Shown: piece by piece, positions 27,065 through 34,926 of the stretch | Numbering within the stretch: the stretch's first letter is position 1 | How the letters are laid out: each line of letters opens with the position of its first letter | Origin: Siccirubricoccus phaeus | Lineage (GTDB): Bacteria > Pseudomonadota > Alphaproteobacteria > Acetobacterales > Acetobacteraceae | Reading direction: 5' to 3' | Length of the DNA stretch: 64,000 nucleotides | Assembly (NCBI RefSeq): GCF_008360935.1 | Contig: NZ_SRXO01000004.1 | Span: 248,001 to 312,000, forward strand | The notes under the pieces: generated by a model | Told to the model about the DNA's origin: nothing | What the model saw: only the letters and a program-made list of their open reading frames with translations | Databases searched by the model: none | Made by a program: the position numbers and the translations under genes

Positions 27065-27601
27065 TCACACTTCTCGGATGGCCGCCGCGCGGGGCGGCAC
27101 GGCTCGCACAAAGGAATGAGCGTCCCCCGGTCCGCCGGGCAAGGTGCTGGCCCCCGTCCGGGAGGCGCCAGCAACAATTCGAAATGCTGCCCCTGACTTC
27201 GCACCGGCGCAGGCCGTGACGCGGCGCCGCAGCCTGGCCACCTCCGCTTCGGGGCCGAGCAGCGTCGGGGCGGTGCGCAGCACGACACGGGCGGTCTCCG
27301 GCCCCGCCTGGCTCACCTCGACCTCGAAGCGGGGGCTGCGCCGCCAGGGGGCCAGGCCCGCAGGCATTCCGAAGGCCGTGATGCGGGAGCCCTGCCCTCC
27401 GGAAACCACTTCCAGCCGGAAGGGGCCATCCGCATAGAAGTCGGCCAGGCAGGAGGCGAGGCGCGCCGCGTTGCCCCTGGTCACGACCACCGCGGCGGGC
27501 GGGCGGTCGCGCAGGTCGGGTGCCCGCGCGCAGGCGCCCAAGAGGGGCGGCAGCAGGAGCGCGGCCATGGTGCGAACGCGACGAACTGACCTGGTGACCA
27601 T
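27065..27601 (-). CDS. Hypothetical lipoprotein of the copCD operon
   Basis: 178 residues from ATG 27601, which overlaps the previous stop. A second start 11 codons later gives a cleaner lipoprotein leader (MAALLLPPLLGACARAP). The mature part has single Cys residues (AARLASCLADFYADG and RVTACAGAKSG) and looks like an alpha/beta domain. I recognise no family. Its operon position between a His-tailed lipoprotein and copC suggests periplasmic copper handling (inference). Confidence 0.65.
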   Translation of the reverse strand: MVTRSVRRVRTMAALLLPPLLGACARAPDLRDRPPAAVVVTRGNAARLASCLADFYADGPFRLEVVSGGQGSRITAFGMPAGLAPWRRSPRFEVEVSQAGPETARVVLRTAPTLLGPEAEVARLRRRVTACAGAKSGAAFRIVAGASRTGASTLPGGPGDAHSFVRAVPPRAAAIREV

Positions 27602-27810
27602 CAATGGACGTGCGGCCGTTCCCCCTGGGTGTGGTGCTCGTGCCCGGACGCGGCGGCGGGTGCCACGGCGGTGGTCTGGGGAACCCCTCCCAGGCCTTCG
27701 CCGGTGGCGTGGGCGGGCACCGAGGCCCGTCCCGTGCCCCCCGATGCTCCGGCGCAGGCCGCCAGCAGACCGGCCGTCGCGGCGAGAAGAAGGGTTGTCC
27801 GTGTCCGCAT
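27601..27810 (-). CDS. Small His-tailed lipoprotein
   Basis: 69 residues from ATG 27810 (GGAGG 4 nt upstream); an alternative ATG is 15 nt earlier. The leader LLLAATAGLLAACAG carries a lipobox. The short mature peptide ends SGHEHHTQGERPHVH, a likely metal-binding tail. Its stop overlaps the next ATG, so translation is coupled to the following lipoprotein. Confidence 0.7.
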   Translation of the reverse strand: MRTRTTLLLAATAGLLAACAGASGGTGRASVPAHATGEGLGGVPQTTAVAPAAASGHEHHTQGERPHVH

Positions 27811-27900
27811 GTGTCCTCCATCCATCGGCGTGGGCGCGCGCCTTGAACGCGGCGCCCACGGAAAAGGCGTATCGAGGGCGCCGACGCCCTGGGGGCGGCT

Positions 27901-28239
27901 CTACCCGCGGAACGGCATGCCGTTCTCGTGGCCGTGCCGCACCTCCGGTCCGCCTTCGCCGGAGTTGCCGACGATCGTGCCGCCGGACGGGCTGCCGAGG
28001 TTGCCGCCGCCCATGCGGCTGTGGTCCATCTCGGCGTTGCCGCTCCCGCCCTGCGGCGACAGCGTGGGCGCCGGTCCACCCCGGCGCTGGCCCTGGCCGC
28101 CCATGCGGCTGTGGTCCATCTCGACATTCCCGCCGCCCTGCGGCGACAGCGTGGGCTGCGCGAGACTGGGCTGCGCGCCGAAGCCGAACAGGATGGCGAC
28201 GCTGGCCGACGCGACGAGTCCGGCAAACTTCCTACCCAT
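27901..28239 (-). CDS. Small exported MDHSRMGG-repeat protein, paralogue 2
   Basis: 112 residues from ATG 28239 (GGAG 9 nt upstream; a start at 28266 is possible). A Sec signal (ASVAILFGFGAQPSLA) is followed by two units, PTLSPQGGGNVEMDHSRMGG and a variant with GGSGNAEMDHSRMGG. The tail EGGPEVRHGHENGMPFRG is shared with the lipoprotein at 24581. It heads the operon to copC-copD. Like its paralogues at 12569 and 33574 it is likely a periplasmic Cu-binding protein (inference). Confidence 0.8.
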   Translation of the reverse strand: MGRKFAGLVASASVAILFGFGAQPSLAQPTLSPQGGGNVEMDHSRMGGQGQRRGGPAPTLSPQGGSGNAEMDHSRMGGGNLGSPSGGTIVGNSGEGGPEVRHGHENGMPFRG

Positions 28240-28335
28240 CTTGAAGATCTCCACTTGGCCGCGCATCCCAAGTCGGTGCGCCGCTCCGATACGAATGCCC
28301 GCGCGGGAGCGCCGCCGCAACGGCGCACCGCGTTC

Positions 28336-28354
28336 CGGCAAAGCTTCGTAACGC
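28336..28354 (-). promoter_or_regulatory. Copper-box-like operator (copy 9)
   Basis: The sequence cggcaaagcttcgtaacgc shares CTTCGTAA and GC with the copy at 31746. It lies about 100 bp before the ATG at 28239, the first gene of the copCD operon. Confidence 0.55.
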
Positions 28355-28640
28355 CCGCTCGGCCGCACGGACCGGACGTTCAGCAGGACCGGCGGGCGCC
28401 ACACCCCAAGCTGTGTTCCGCACGCCATTGGGCACACCCGCGCGGTCTGCGCCGCTTAACTTCGACGCCGACCTGGGGGCGCAGGGTCGTGGCGCCGCCT
28501 CGCAACGCCTGGAGGATTCGATGGCCCGTCCGCCTGGCCAGCGGCGGCATCCGCCGCATCGGCGGCGCGGCGGACAGCGGCGCAACTGAGCGGCGCAGGC
28601 GCGCCGGGGCGAACCCGGCGCGCCACCCGCGCCCGGAGGA

Positions 28641-29495
28641 TCAGAAGAAGAGACGGATGCCCGCGACCACGGTCGACTGCGAGGGCTTCTCGCCGAGGCG
28701 CCGGTTCAGGCCGGTGGCGCCGCCGTTGAAGCTCTCGAAGGAGTAGCCGATGTAGGGCGCGAACTCGCGGGTGATCTCGTAGCGCAGCCTGATTCCCACC
28801 TCCGTCCGGTAGAGCCCTGGCGCGATCAGCGCCTCCCGGTCCCAGCCGGTGGAGAAGTTCATCTCGAACTCGGGCTGCAGCACCAGCCGGTTGGTGATGA
28901 GCAGGTCGTAGGAGGCGGCGGCGCGGGCGAGGAACACGCCCTCGCCGCCGACGAAGCCCTGCAGCTGCACCTCGAAGAAGCCCGGCGCCAGGCCCTGCAG
29001 CGAGATCACGCCGTAGGTGCGCGGCGGCGTGCCCTCGTGCGGGTCGATGCGGAAGTCGTGCCGCACGCCCGCCTGGATGTCCCAGTAGTAGCCGAGCAGG
29101 CGGGAGTAGAGCACCTGCAGCTCCGCCCGCTCCAGCCCGCCGCGCTCGCGGTTGGTCTCGCCGCGCGTGTTGACCCAGACGCGGTGGTAGTCGGTGCCGT
29201 AGTAGCCCAAGCCCTCCCAGGCGTAGATCGGGTTGCCGCGCCCGGTGCTGCGGATTTCGTTCTGGTCGAACAGGACGGCGCCGAAGTAGAGCGGCGGGTG
29301 CCTGGCGTCGATGCCATGCGTCTCGGGCGCCAGCAACCCTCCGCCCGGGGCGGGGGACGGGTCCGCCGCGGTCGCCCCGGACGCGGCGTGGGCACCATGG
29401 CCGCCGCCCGGTTGCGCCCAGGCCGCGGAGGAGGCGAGCGCGGCGGCGAGGAGGACCGCCGCCACGCCCTTCGATGCCTTGACCTTGGCGTTCAT
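28641..29495 (-). CDS. pcoB: CopB/PcoB outer-membrane copper-resistance protein
   Basis: 284 residues; GGAGG 4 nt before ATG. The Sec signal ends ASSAAWA. After a short His-bearing linker (PGGGHGAHA) the beta-barrel has the CopB signatures NPIYAWEGLGYYGTDYHRVWVNTRGE, LLGYYWDIQAGVRHDF, RLVLQPEFEMNFST and ends GIRLFF, a C-terminal Phe for barrel insertion. The Met/His repeat array of pseudomonad CopB is missing and may be replaced by the small repeat proteins. It is third in the operon after the multicopper oxidase and a 60-residue protein. Confidence 0.92.
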   Translation of the reverse strand: MNAKVKASKGVAAVLLAAALASSAAWAQPGGGHGAHAASGATAADPSPAPGGGLLAPETHGIDARHPPLYFGAVLFDQNEIRSTGRGNPIYAWEGLGYYGTDYHRVWVNTRGETNRERGGLERAELQVLYSRLLGYYWDIQAGVRHDFRIDPHEGTPPRTYGVISLQGLAPGFFEVQLQGFVGGEGVFLARAAASYDLLITNRLVLQPEFEMNFSTGWDREALIAPGLYRTEVGIRLRYEITREFAPYIGYSFESFNGGATGLNRRLGEKPSQSTVVAGIRLFF

Positions 29496-29674
29496 GCTGC
29501 CTCCTGCGGCGTCAGATCGAGACCGGCCGGGCCGACAGCCCCACTCCCGACGCCATTTCGCGGCCCGTGCACGTGGCCTGCAGGGGACGTGGTCTGTGCC
29601 GAGGCCAGCGAAAGGAAGGCCAGAGCCAGTGCCCTGCCCACGACGAAGAGCAGCCGAATGAGGATTGTTTTCAT
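29492..29674 (-). CDS. Small exported protein between pcoA and pcoB
   Basis: 60 residues from ATG 29674. Signal-peptide-like start (LLFVVGRALALAFLSLASA), then a short Gly/Pro peptide with HVHGP. Its stop overlaps the pcoB ATG (ATGA), which supports real translation. No family was recognised. Because its mature part is only about 35 residues, it may mainly couple translation of pcoB. Confidence 0.55.
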   Translation of the reverse strand: MKTILIRLLFVVGRALALAFLSLASAQTTSPAGHVHGPRNGVGSGAVGPAGLDLTPQEAA

Positions 29675-29695
29675 CGCCTGTGCAGCCCTCCGCGC

Positions 29696-31645
29696 TCAGT
29701 GCACATGTAGGGCAGTCACAGGCTGCGCCGCGGGCCGCGGCGCCGACGCGACCGGAGCCCCGTCCCGCACGACGCGGAAGACCCGCATCATGCCGCTCTC
29801 CATGTGGTAGAGCAGGTGGCAGTGGAAGGCCCAGTCGCCCTCGGCGTCCACGATGACGTCGACGTCGAGCGACGTGCCGGGCTTGACGTTCACCACGTGC
29901 TTGCGCGGGTTGAACGCCCCGTTGCCGAGGTCCGGCACCATCCACATGCCGTGCAGGTGCATCGGATGGTTCATCATGGTCTCGTTGATGAAGCGCATGC
30001 GCAGGCGCTCGCCGTAGCGGGCGACGATGGGCTGGGCGCGCCAGAACTCGTTGCCGTTCATCGACCAGATGTAGCGCTCCATGTTCCCCGTCAGGCGCAC
30101 CTCGATGATGCGGTCGTAGGGCCGCCACTCGGGGTCGGGGCGCAGCGGGCGCAGGTCGCGGTAGGACAGCACGCGGGCGCCGGGCGGCGCGCCTGTATCG
30201 TGCACCACCGGGTCGGCCATCGCCATGCCGCCATGCCCGGTGTGCGCCTGAATCCCACCTGCCGTGGTCGTGGCCGGGGTGCCTGGCCCGTGCGCGCCAG
30301 CCACGGGCGGAGCACCGTGCCCCATGGCGGCATGGTCCATCGCGCTGTGGCCCATGGCTGAGTGGTCCATCGTCGGCTGGCCCTGCGGCGCCCCCGGCAT
30401 CTGGTGCCCGGCATGCGCCCCGCCCGCCGGGGCGGCGGGCTGGCCCTGCATCTCGCCGTGGTCCATCCCCGAGGACGGCCAGACATGGCCGGGCTGGTCA
30501 TGCTCGGGACGCGGCGTGCCGCGGTCCAGCCCCGTCGGACCCGGGTTCATCATCATGTCCGCCATGGTCAGGACCGGGCGCGGCCGGTGCGGCGGCAAGG
30601 ATTCGACCGGGGCGTCCATGCGCGGCGCCAGGCGCGCCCTGGCCCAGCCGGTGCGGTCCATGGTCTCCGCCAGGATCTGGTACTGCCGGTCCTCGCGCGG
30701 CTCGACGATGACGTCGTAGGTCTCGGCGACGGCGATGCGGAGCTCGTCCACGACCACGGGCCGGATGTTGTTCCCGTCCGCCTGCACGACCGTCATCTTC
30801 AGGCCGGGGATGCGGACGTCGAAGTAGGTCATGGCCCCGGAGTTGATGAGGCGCAGGCGCACGCGCTCGCCCGGCCGGAACAGCAGGGTGGCGGGCGTCT
30901 CCGGCCGGAAGCCGTTGACGAGGTAGCGGTAGGTCGCGCCGGTGATGTCGGCGATGTCGGTGGGGTCCATCCGCATGTTGCCCCACTCGATGCGGTCGCG
31001 GATGATCGCCCGGCGCGCGTCCGCGTCCGGCGCGCGGTTCAGGTCGCGGATCAGGCCGACCAGCGTGCGCCGGTTCCAGTTGTAGTAGCCGGGGTCGCGC
31101 TTGAGGTTCTGGAGCGCCCGCGCCGGGCGCTCGTCGGTCCACTCCGAGAGCTGAACGACGTGGTCGCGGTCGTAGCGGAAGGGCTCCGGCTCGCGCGGGT
31201 CGATGACGATGGGCGCGTAGAGGCCGCGCTGCTCGTGGTCGAGGTTGTGCGCGTGGTACCAGTAGGTCCCGGACTGCACGACGGGGAAGCGGTACTCGAA
31301 GGTCTGGCCGGGCCCGACGCCCTGCGAGAAGCCCGGGCTGAAGCCGGGCGCGCCGTCCATCGCCGCGGGCAGGATCAGCCCGTGCCAGTGGATGCTGCTT
31401 TCCCTGTCCAGCCGGTTCGTCACCCGGATCACCGCCTCCTCGCCCTCGCGCAGGCGGATCAGCGGGCCGGGGAACTGGCCGTTGACGGTCACCGCCGGGC
31501 GGTCGGTGCCGTTGATGTTGACCACCCGCTCCTCGAGCGTCAGGTCATGGCGCTGCGCCAGCGCGGGCGCCGCCAGGGCCGCCAGCATGGTCCCGGCCAG
31601 CGACAGTCGCCGCAGCGCGCTCCCGATCTTGAATGTCCTCGTCAT
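29696..31645 (-). CDS. pcoA: CopA/PcoA-type periplasmic multicopper oxidase
   Basis: 649 residues; ATG 31645 with GGAGG 7 nt upstream. The leader LRRLSLAGTMLAALAAPALA looks Tat-type. Copper ligands are in place: HWHG (T2/T3), YWYHAHNLDHE, HPMHLHGMW and HCHLLYHMESGMM (T1 Cys with Met). A Met/His-rich insert (~375-500) carries MDHSAMGHSAMDHAAMGHG, MDHGEMQG and HQMPG, the Cu(I)-binding repeats of the family. It oxidises and sequesters periplasmic Cu(I). A copper-box-like motif is about 100 bp upstream. Confidence 0.95.
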   Translation of the reverse strand: MTRTFKIGSALRRLSLAGTMLAALAAPALAQRHDLTLEERVVNINGTDRPAVTVNGQFPGPLIRLREGEEAVIRVTNRLDRESSIHWHGLILPAAMDGAPGFSPGFSQGVGPGQTFEYRFPVVQSGTYWYHAHNLDHEQRGLYAPIVIDPREPEPFRYDRDHVVQLSEWTDERPARALQNLKRDPGYYNWNRRTLVGLIRDLNRAPDADARRAIIRDRIEWGNMRMDPTDIADITGATYRYLVNGFRPETPATLLFRPGERVRLRLINSGAMTYFDVRIPGLKMTVVQADGNNIRPVVVDELRIAVAETYDVIVEPREDRQYQILAETMDRTGWARARLAPRMDAPVESLPPHRPRPVLTMADMMMNPGPTGLDRGTPRPEHDQPGHVWPSSGMDHGEMQGQPAAPAGGAHAGHQMPGAPQGQPTMDHSAMGHSAMDHAAMGHGAPPVAGAHGPGTPATTTAGGIQAHTGHGGMAMADPVVHDTGAPPGARVLSYRDLRPLRPDPEWRPYDRIIEVRLTGNMERYIWSMNGNEFWRAQPIVARYGERLRMRFINETMMNHPMHLHGMWMVPDLGNGAFNPRKHVVNVKPGTSLDVDVIVDAEGDWAFHCHLLYHMESGMMRVFRVVRDGAPVASAPRPAAQPVTALHVH

Positions 31646-31745
31646 CCCGGCACCTCCAGCCCCGGGCGCCAGCGCCGCCCGAGGTTCCCAATCGGTGCCG
31701 AAAGCTGACCTCCGGATCCGCCGCCCGCAACATGCGAAGGCGGCC

Positions 31746-31764
31746 CAGACATACTTCGTAATGC
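31746..31764 (-). promoter_or_regulatory. Copper-box-like operator (copy 10), pcoA promoter
   Basis: The sequence cagacatacttcgtaatgc is close to the consensus and lies about 100 bp before the pcoA ATG, in the divergent region shared with the RTX gene. Confidence 0.6.
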
Positions 31765-31824
31765 AAGCCGATGCCTCGGCCAGGGGCGGCCGCCACCCCG
31801 GGCGGACGGTTCGGCTGCGTGACG

Positions 31825-31843
31825 CTGACACACTATGTCATGG
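31825..31843 (+). promoter_or_regulatory. Copper-box-like operator (copy 11), RTX promoter
   Basis: The sequence ctgacacactatgtcatgg contains a perfect inverted repeat TGACA-N5-TGTCA (31826-31840). This is the clearest dyad of the set and looks like CopR/CusR-type boxes. It lies about 105 bp before the RTX gene start at 31948. Confidence 0.6.
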
Positions 31844-31947
31844 AACCGGCCTCAACCCCCGCCGGACGCCTCGTGTTCACCTCCCGCCGCGCGGCCGGGC
31901 CACCGGGCGTTCCCGCGCGGCTCCGGCACGAGGCAGGGGAGCACGGC

Positions 31948-33387
31948 ATGACGAACAAGACCAATGCCCACTGGAAGACACACCCGGCGGACAAGCCCAT
32001 CGAGGTCGGGCAGGTTTCCCTCACCATCACGGGCAAGCCCGACCACCAGCTGGCCATTGGCGGGCCGGGCAAGGACACCTTCGGCGGCACCGGCGCGGCC
32101 GACCACTACTGGGGCCTGGACGGCGGGGACCAGCTCGGCGGCGGCCCCGAGGGCGACGTCCTGATGGGTGGCAAGGGGCCGGACCTGCTCTCGGGCGGCG
32201 AGGGCGTGGACCACCTGCACGGCGAGGAGGACGACGACACCCTTTACGGCGCCGCGGGCGCGGATGGCCTAATGGGCGGGCCGGGCAACGACTACCTCGA
32301 CGAGGGACCAGGCCACAGCAGCCTGGACGGCGAGGAGGGCAACGACACCCTCGTGGGCGGCACGGGGCCAGACGCCTTCATCGTGCGCCCCGGCTCGGGC
32401 GACGACGTCGTGAAGGACTTCACCGCGGGCCCGGGCACCGGTGACCACCTCGCCCTCCAGGACATCCGCTGGAAGGACCTCTCCTTCGCCGACACGAGCG
32501 GTGGGGTGAAGATCAGCTGGGACGGCGGCTCGGTGCTGCTCGAGGGCGTGAAGAAGTCCGACCTGGCGCAGGACGACTTCATGTTCTTCAACCAGCCGGA
32601 TCTGCCGCCGGGCGTCCGCGCGCCCAAGGGGCCGACCCCGGAGCGCCCGACCCCTAGCGAGAACGGCCCGGAGATCACCGGCGCCCTGCCCAAGGCGGAC
32701 AACAGCCTGGTCCCCGGTCCCGGCGAGAAGGCCAGCACGCTTGCCTTCGACAAGTACGCGGCCATCATCGGCACCGGCAAGGGCGAGTGGCTGCGTGGCA
32801 GCGGCGCCTGGGACCAGATCTTCGGCCGCGGGGGCAACGACCACCTGGTCGGCAAGGGCGGCGACGACGTGCTCGACGGCGGCGAGGGCAAGGACCGCCT
32901 GAACGGCGGCGACGGCCCTGACATGCTCGAGGGCGGCCCGGGCGACGACACCCTGCACGGCGGCGCCGAGAACGACGAGCTGATGGGCGGCGACGGCAAG
33001 GACTGGCTCGATGAAGGCCCGGGGCACGGCATGCTGGAGGGCGGCCCCGGCGACGACACCTATGTGGGCGGCGCGGGCTCGGACGCCTTCATGGTCTCGC
33101 CCGACAGCGGCAACGACGTCGTCCTCGACTTCCGCGCCAAAGGCTTGGCGCAGGGCCTCTTCGACCACATCGCGTTCATGGAGATCGACGCGGACGACGT
33201 CACGGTGAAGGACACGGACAAGGGCGCCCGGGTCGCCTGGGACGTCAACAAGGACGGCAAGGACGACGGCTCGATCCTGCTCGCCGGGGTCGCCAAGGCC
33301 GACCTGCGGCAGAGCGATTTCATGTTCGACACGCCCCAGTTCGTCGCGGGCATCAACGACTTCGGGTCCTGGTACATCTTCGCCTGA
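31948..33387 (+). CDS. RTX calcium-binding protein with two beta-roll blocks, probable type I secretion substrate
   Basis: 479 residues; GGGGAG 6 nt before ATG (the frame extends to 31771 without support). No signal peptide. Two blocks of GGxGxDxL nonapeptides (~45-130 and ~275-370) each end with an LDEGPGH...GNDTLVGG segment followed by a DAFIVRP/DAFMVSP beta-strand domain, so the protein is an internal duplication. The tail is INDFGSWYIFA. Such proteins bind Ca2+ outside the cell after type I export (family knowledge). Its promoter motif shared with pcoA suggests copper-induced secretion (inference). No exporter genes are in the window. Confidence 0.85.
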   Translation: MTNKTNAHWKTHPADKPIEVGQVSLTITGKPDHQLAIGGPGKDTFGGTGAADHYWGLDGGDQLGGGPEGDVLMGGKGPDLLSGGEGVDHLHGEEDDDTLYGAAGADGLMGGPGNDYLDEGPGHSSLDGEEGNDTLVGGTGPDAFIVRPGSGDDVVKDFTAGPGTGDHLALQDIRWKDLSFADTSGGVKISWDGGSVLLEGVKKSDLAQDDFMFFNQPDLPPGVRAPKGPTPERPTPSENGPEITGALPKADNSLVPGPGEKASTLAFDKYAAIIGTGKGEWLRGSGAWDQIFGRGGNDHLVGKGGDDVLDGGEGKDRLNGGDGPDMLEGGPGDDTLHGGAENDELMGGDGKDWLDEGPGHGMLEGGPGDDTYVGGAGSDAFMVSPDSGNDVVLDFRAKGLAQGLFDHIAFMEIDADDVTVKDTDKGARVAWDVNKDGKDDGSILLAGVAKADLRQSDFMFDTPQFVAGINDFGSWYIFA

Positions 33388-33573
33388 CGGCCGAAGCTGC
33401 CGGTCCCGGTGCTCATGTCCCCACCGTGCGAGGGGCGATGGCCACTCGCACGGTGTTGGTCCGGGCTGCGGTTCCGGTCCGGGGGCCTTGCTCGGTCGGC
33501 ACCAAGCGGCGTAGCAGGTATTCCGAACTCTGGAATTGCTTTCCCGAGTCCGAAACCAGAGGGAGAAGACCCG

Positions 33574-33948
33574 ATGTCTGTGAATGGTCACTTTGCTAAG
33601 TGGGCCGCTCTTGGCGCCGTTGTCGGAGCGCTCAACGCCTGTTCCCCGGCGCCGCAGCCGCGCGCGAGCAGTGCGCCCGCGCAGCCGGGAGCGGGCGGCG
33701 CGCCGACCCTGACCCAGCCGGGCGGTGGCTACGAGATGGACCACAGGCAGATGGGCGGCAGCCAGGGCCCCAGCGCGGGCTCGCCGACCCTGACCCAGCC
33801 GGGCGGTGGCTACGAGATGGACCACAGCCGCATGGGCGGAAGCCGCGGTGCGGGCGGCGGAACCCCGTCCGTGAACGTGACCGGCGGCGGCACCTCGGGG
33901 GCCGAGTTCACCCACCCCGGGGCCAGGGGAACCGGCCACGCCCACTGA
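33574..33948 (+). CDS. MDHSRMGG-repeat lipoprotein, paralogue 3
   Basis: 124 residues; GGAG 8 nt before ATG. The leader WAALGAVVGALNAC ends with a lipobox, so this paralogue is lipidated, unlike those at 12569 and 27901. Two units end YEMDHRQMGG and YEMDHSRMGG. The tail GGGTSGAEFTHPGARGTGHAH matches the tail of the 12569 protein. Likely a periplasm-facing copper binder (inference). It follows the RTX gene with a 186-bp gap and no recognisable copper-box of its own. Confidence 0.8.
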   Translation: MSVNGHFAKWAALGAVVGALNACSPAPQPRASSAPAQPGAGGAPTLTQPGGGYEMDHRQMGGSQGPSAGSPTLTQPGGGYEMDHSRMGGSRGAGGGTPSVNVTGGGTSGAEFTHPGARGTGHAH

Positions 33949-34131
33949 CATGGCCACGGCCGTCGCGCCGGGCCATCAGGCGCGGCGGCCGCGGGAGGGT
34001 GCCAGTCTCCCGTGAGGGCCGCCGCCCGCGCTGCCCGTGGCAGCAGTTCCGGGCCGGGCGGCGCGGCGGGCCAGTGGGTCCCGGCTCGCTGCCCCGCGGG
34101 CGGCCAGCGCCTTGGTGATGGCGAGCCAGCC

Positions 34132-34521
34132 TCAGCGCCGACCCTCTCCGCCCGGCGGCGTGGCCGTCCCGCCAGGGCCAGCACTGGTCGCGTCCCCGGC
34201 CGTTGGAGCGCCCGGCGGCCGCGCGGCGTCCCGGGCGCGCTCCTCCGACCGCATCCGCAGGTGCCGGAGCCGCTCCTCGATCTCCGCCTGCGTCGGCTGC
34301 CGGTGCCGACCGCCCTGAACCGCGTCCTGGCGGCCGATGCGTGAGTGCAGGTCGTCCATTGACTGTTGAGCCAGCGGGGTGCGCCCGGGGGCGAGGACCG
34401 CCGCGGCAAGAAGGAGCCCGAGGCCCAGGGCGGCCACGGGCGAGAACGCGGCCCCGATGCGACCTGGGGGCTGCAGACCGCCCGGCACGTCACCGGCTCG
34501 CGAATGGCTCCGAGAGAGCAT
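34132..34521 (-). CDS. Hypothetical membrane-anchored or exported protein
   Basis: 129 residues from ATG 34521 (GGGAGGG upstream; an earlier start at 34578 lacks support). A hydrophobic segment (AALGLGLLLAAAVLAPGRT) near residues 25-45 is an uncleaved anchor or signal. The rest is charged and helical (TQAEIEERLRHLRMRSEERARDAA), then Gly/Thr-rich. No family was recognised. It diverges from copZ across a region containing a copper-box-like motif and a CueR-type promoter. Confidence 0.6.
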   Translation of the reverse strand: MLSRSHSRAGDVPGGLQPPGRIGAAFSPVAALGLGLLLAAAVLAPGRTPLAQQSMDDLHSRIGRQDAVQGGRHRQPTQAEIEERLRHLRMRSEERARDAARPPGAPTAGDATSAGPGGTATPPGGEGRR

Positions 34522-34595
34522 CGTCGTCCCTCCCCTCTCCAGCGGCTTGCTCCGGCCCTCCGAACGCGGTCCCGGCACCGGGTTCGCCGCCGGAA

Positions 34596-34614
34596 ATGCG
34601 ACAAAACATGTCTG
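34596..34614 (-). promoter_or_regulatory. Copper-box-like operator (copy 12)
   Basis: The sequence atgcgacaaaacatgtctg is the motif on the opposite strand, with GACA-N5-TGTC. It lies 75 bp before the minus-strand gene start at 34521 and next to the CueR-type promoter of copZ, so both regulators could meet here. Confidence 0.55.
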
Positions 34615-34639
34615 AGCCGCCCATGCGTCGATGCCTGAC

Positions 34640-34670
34640 TTGACCCTCCGACGGTGGCAAGCCCCATCTG
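34640..34670 (+). promoter_or_regulatory. CueR-type promoter of copZ and the two-component genes
   Basis: TTGACC (34640-34645) and CATCTG (34665-34670) are separated by 19 bp with a central CTCCGACGGTGGCAAG dyad. The layout equals that at 11939 and 43093. It would start transcription about 20 bp before the copZ ATG. Confidence 0.75.
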
Positions 34671-34691
34671 GGCGGCCGAACGGAGGTCGGC

Positions 34692-34895
34692 ATGGTCGTG
34701 TTCAGGATTGCGGGCATGCGGTGCGGCGGGTGCGTCCGGAGGGTGACTGCCGCCCTGCGCGGCGTGGAGCCGGGGGCCGAGGTCCAGGTGGACCTGCAGC
34801 GCCGCGAGGTCACGGTGACGGGCACGGCGGAGGCGGACGGCCTCGCCCGCGCGCTGCGCGAGGCGGGCTACCCGGGCGAGAGGCTGGATTCCTGA
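34692..34895 (+). CDS. copZ: CopZ-like copper chaperone (single HMA domain)
   Basis: 67 residues; GGAGG 6 nt before ATG. FRIAGMRCGGCVRRVTAALRGV carries the MxCxxC copper site, and ALREAGYPGERL the closing strand of the ferredoxin-like fold. It would deliver Cu(I) in the cytoplasm to the ATPase at 9466, although that ATPase has a His/YHS N-terminus rather than an HMA partner. It lies 31 bp before the response-regulator gene, probably in one transcript. Confidence 0.9.
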   Translation: MVVFRIAGMRCGGCVRRVTAALRGVEPGAEVQVDLQRREVTVTGTAEADGLARALREAGYPGERLDS

Positions 34896-34926
34896 TGCGT
34901 GGCCTCGCAACCTGGCCGGGCCGCAG

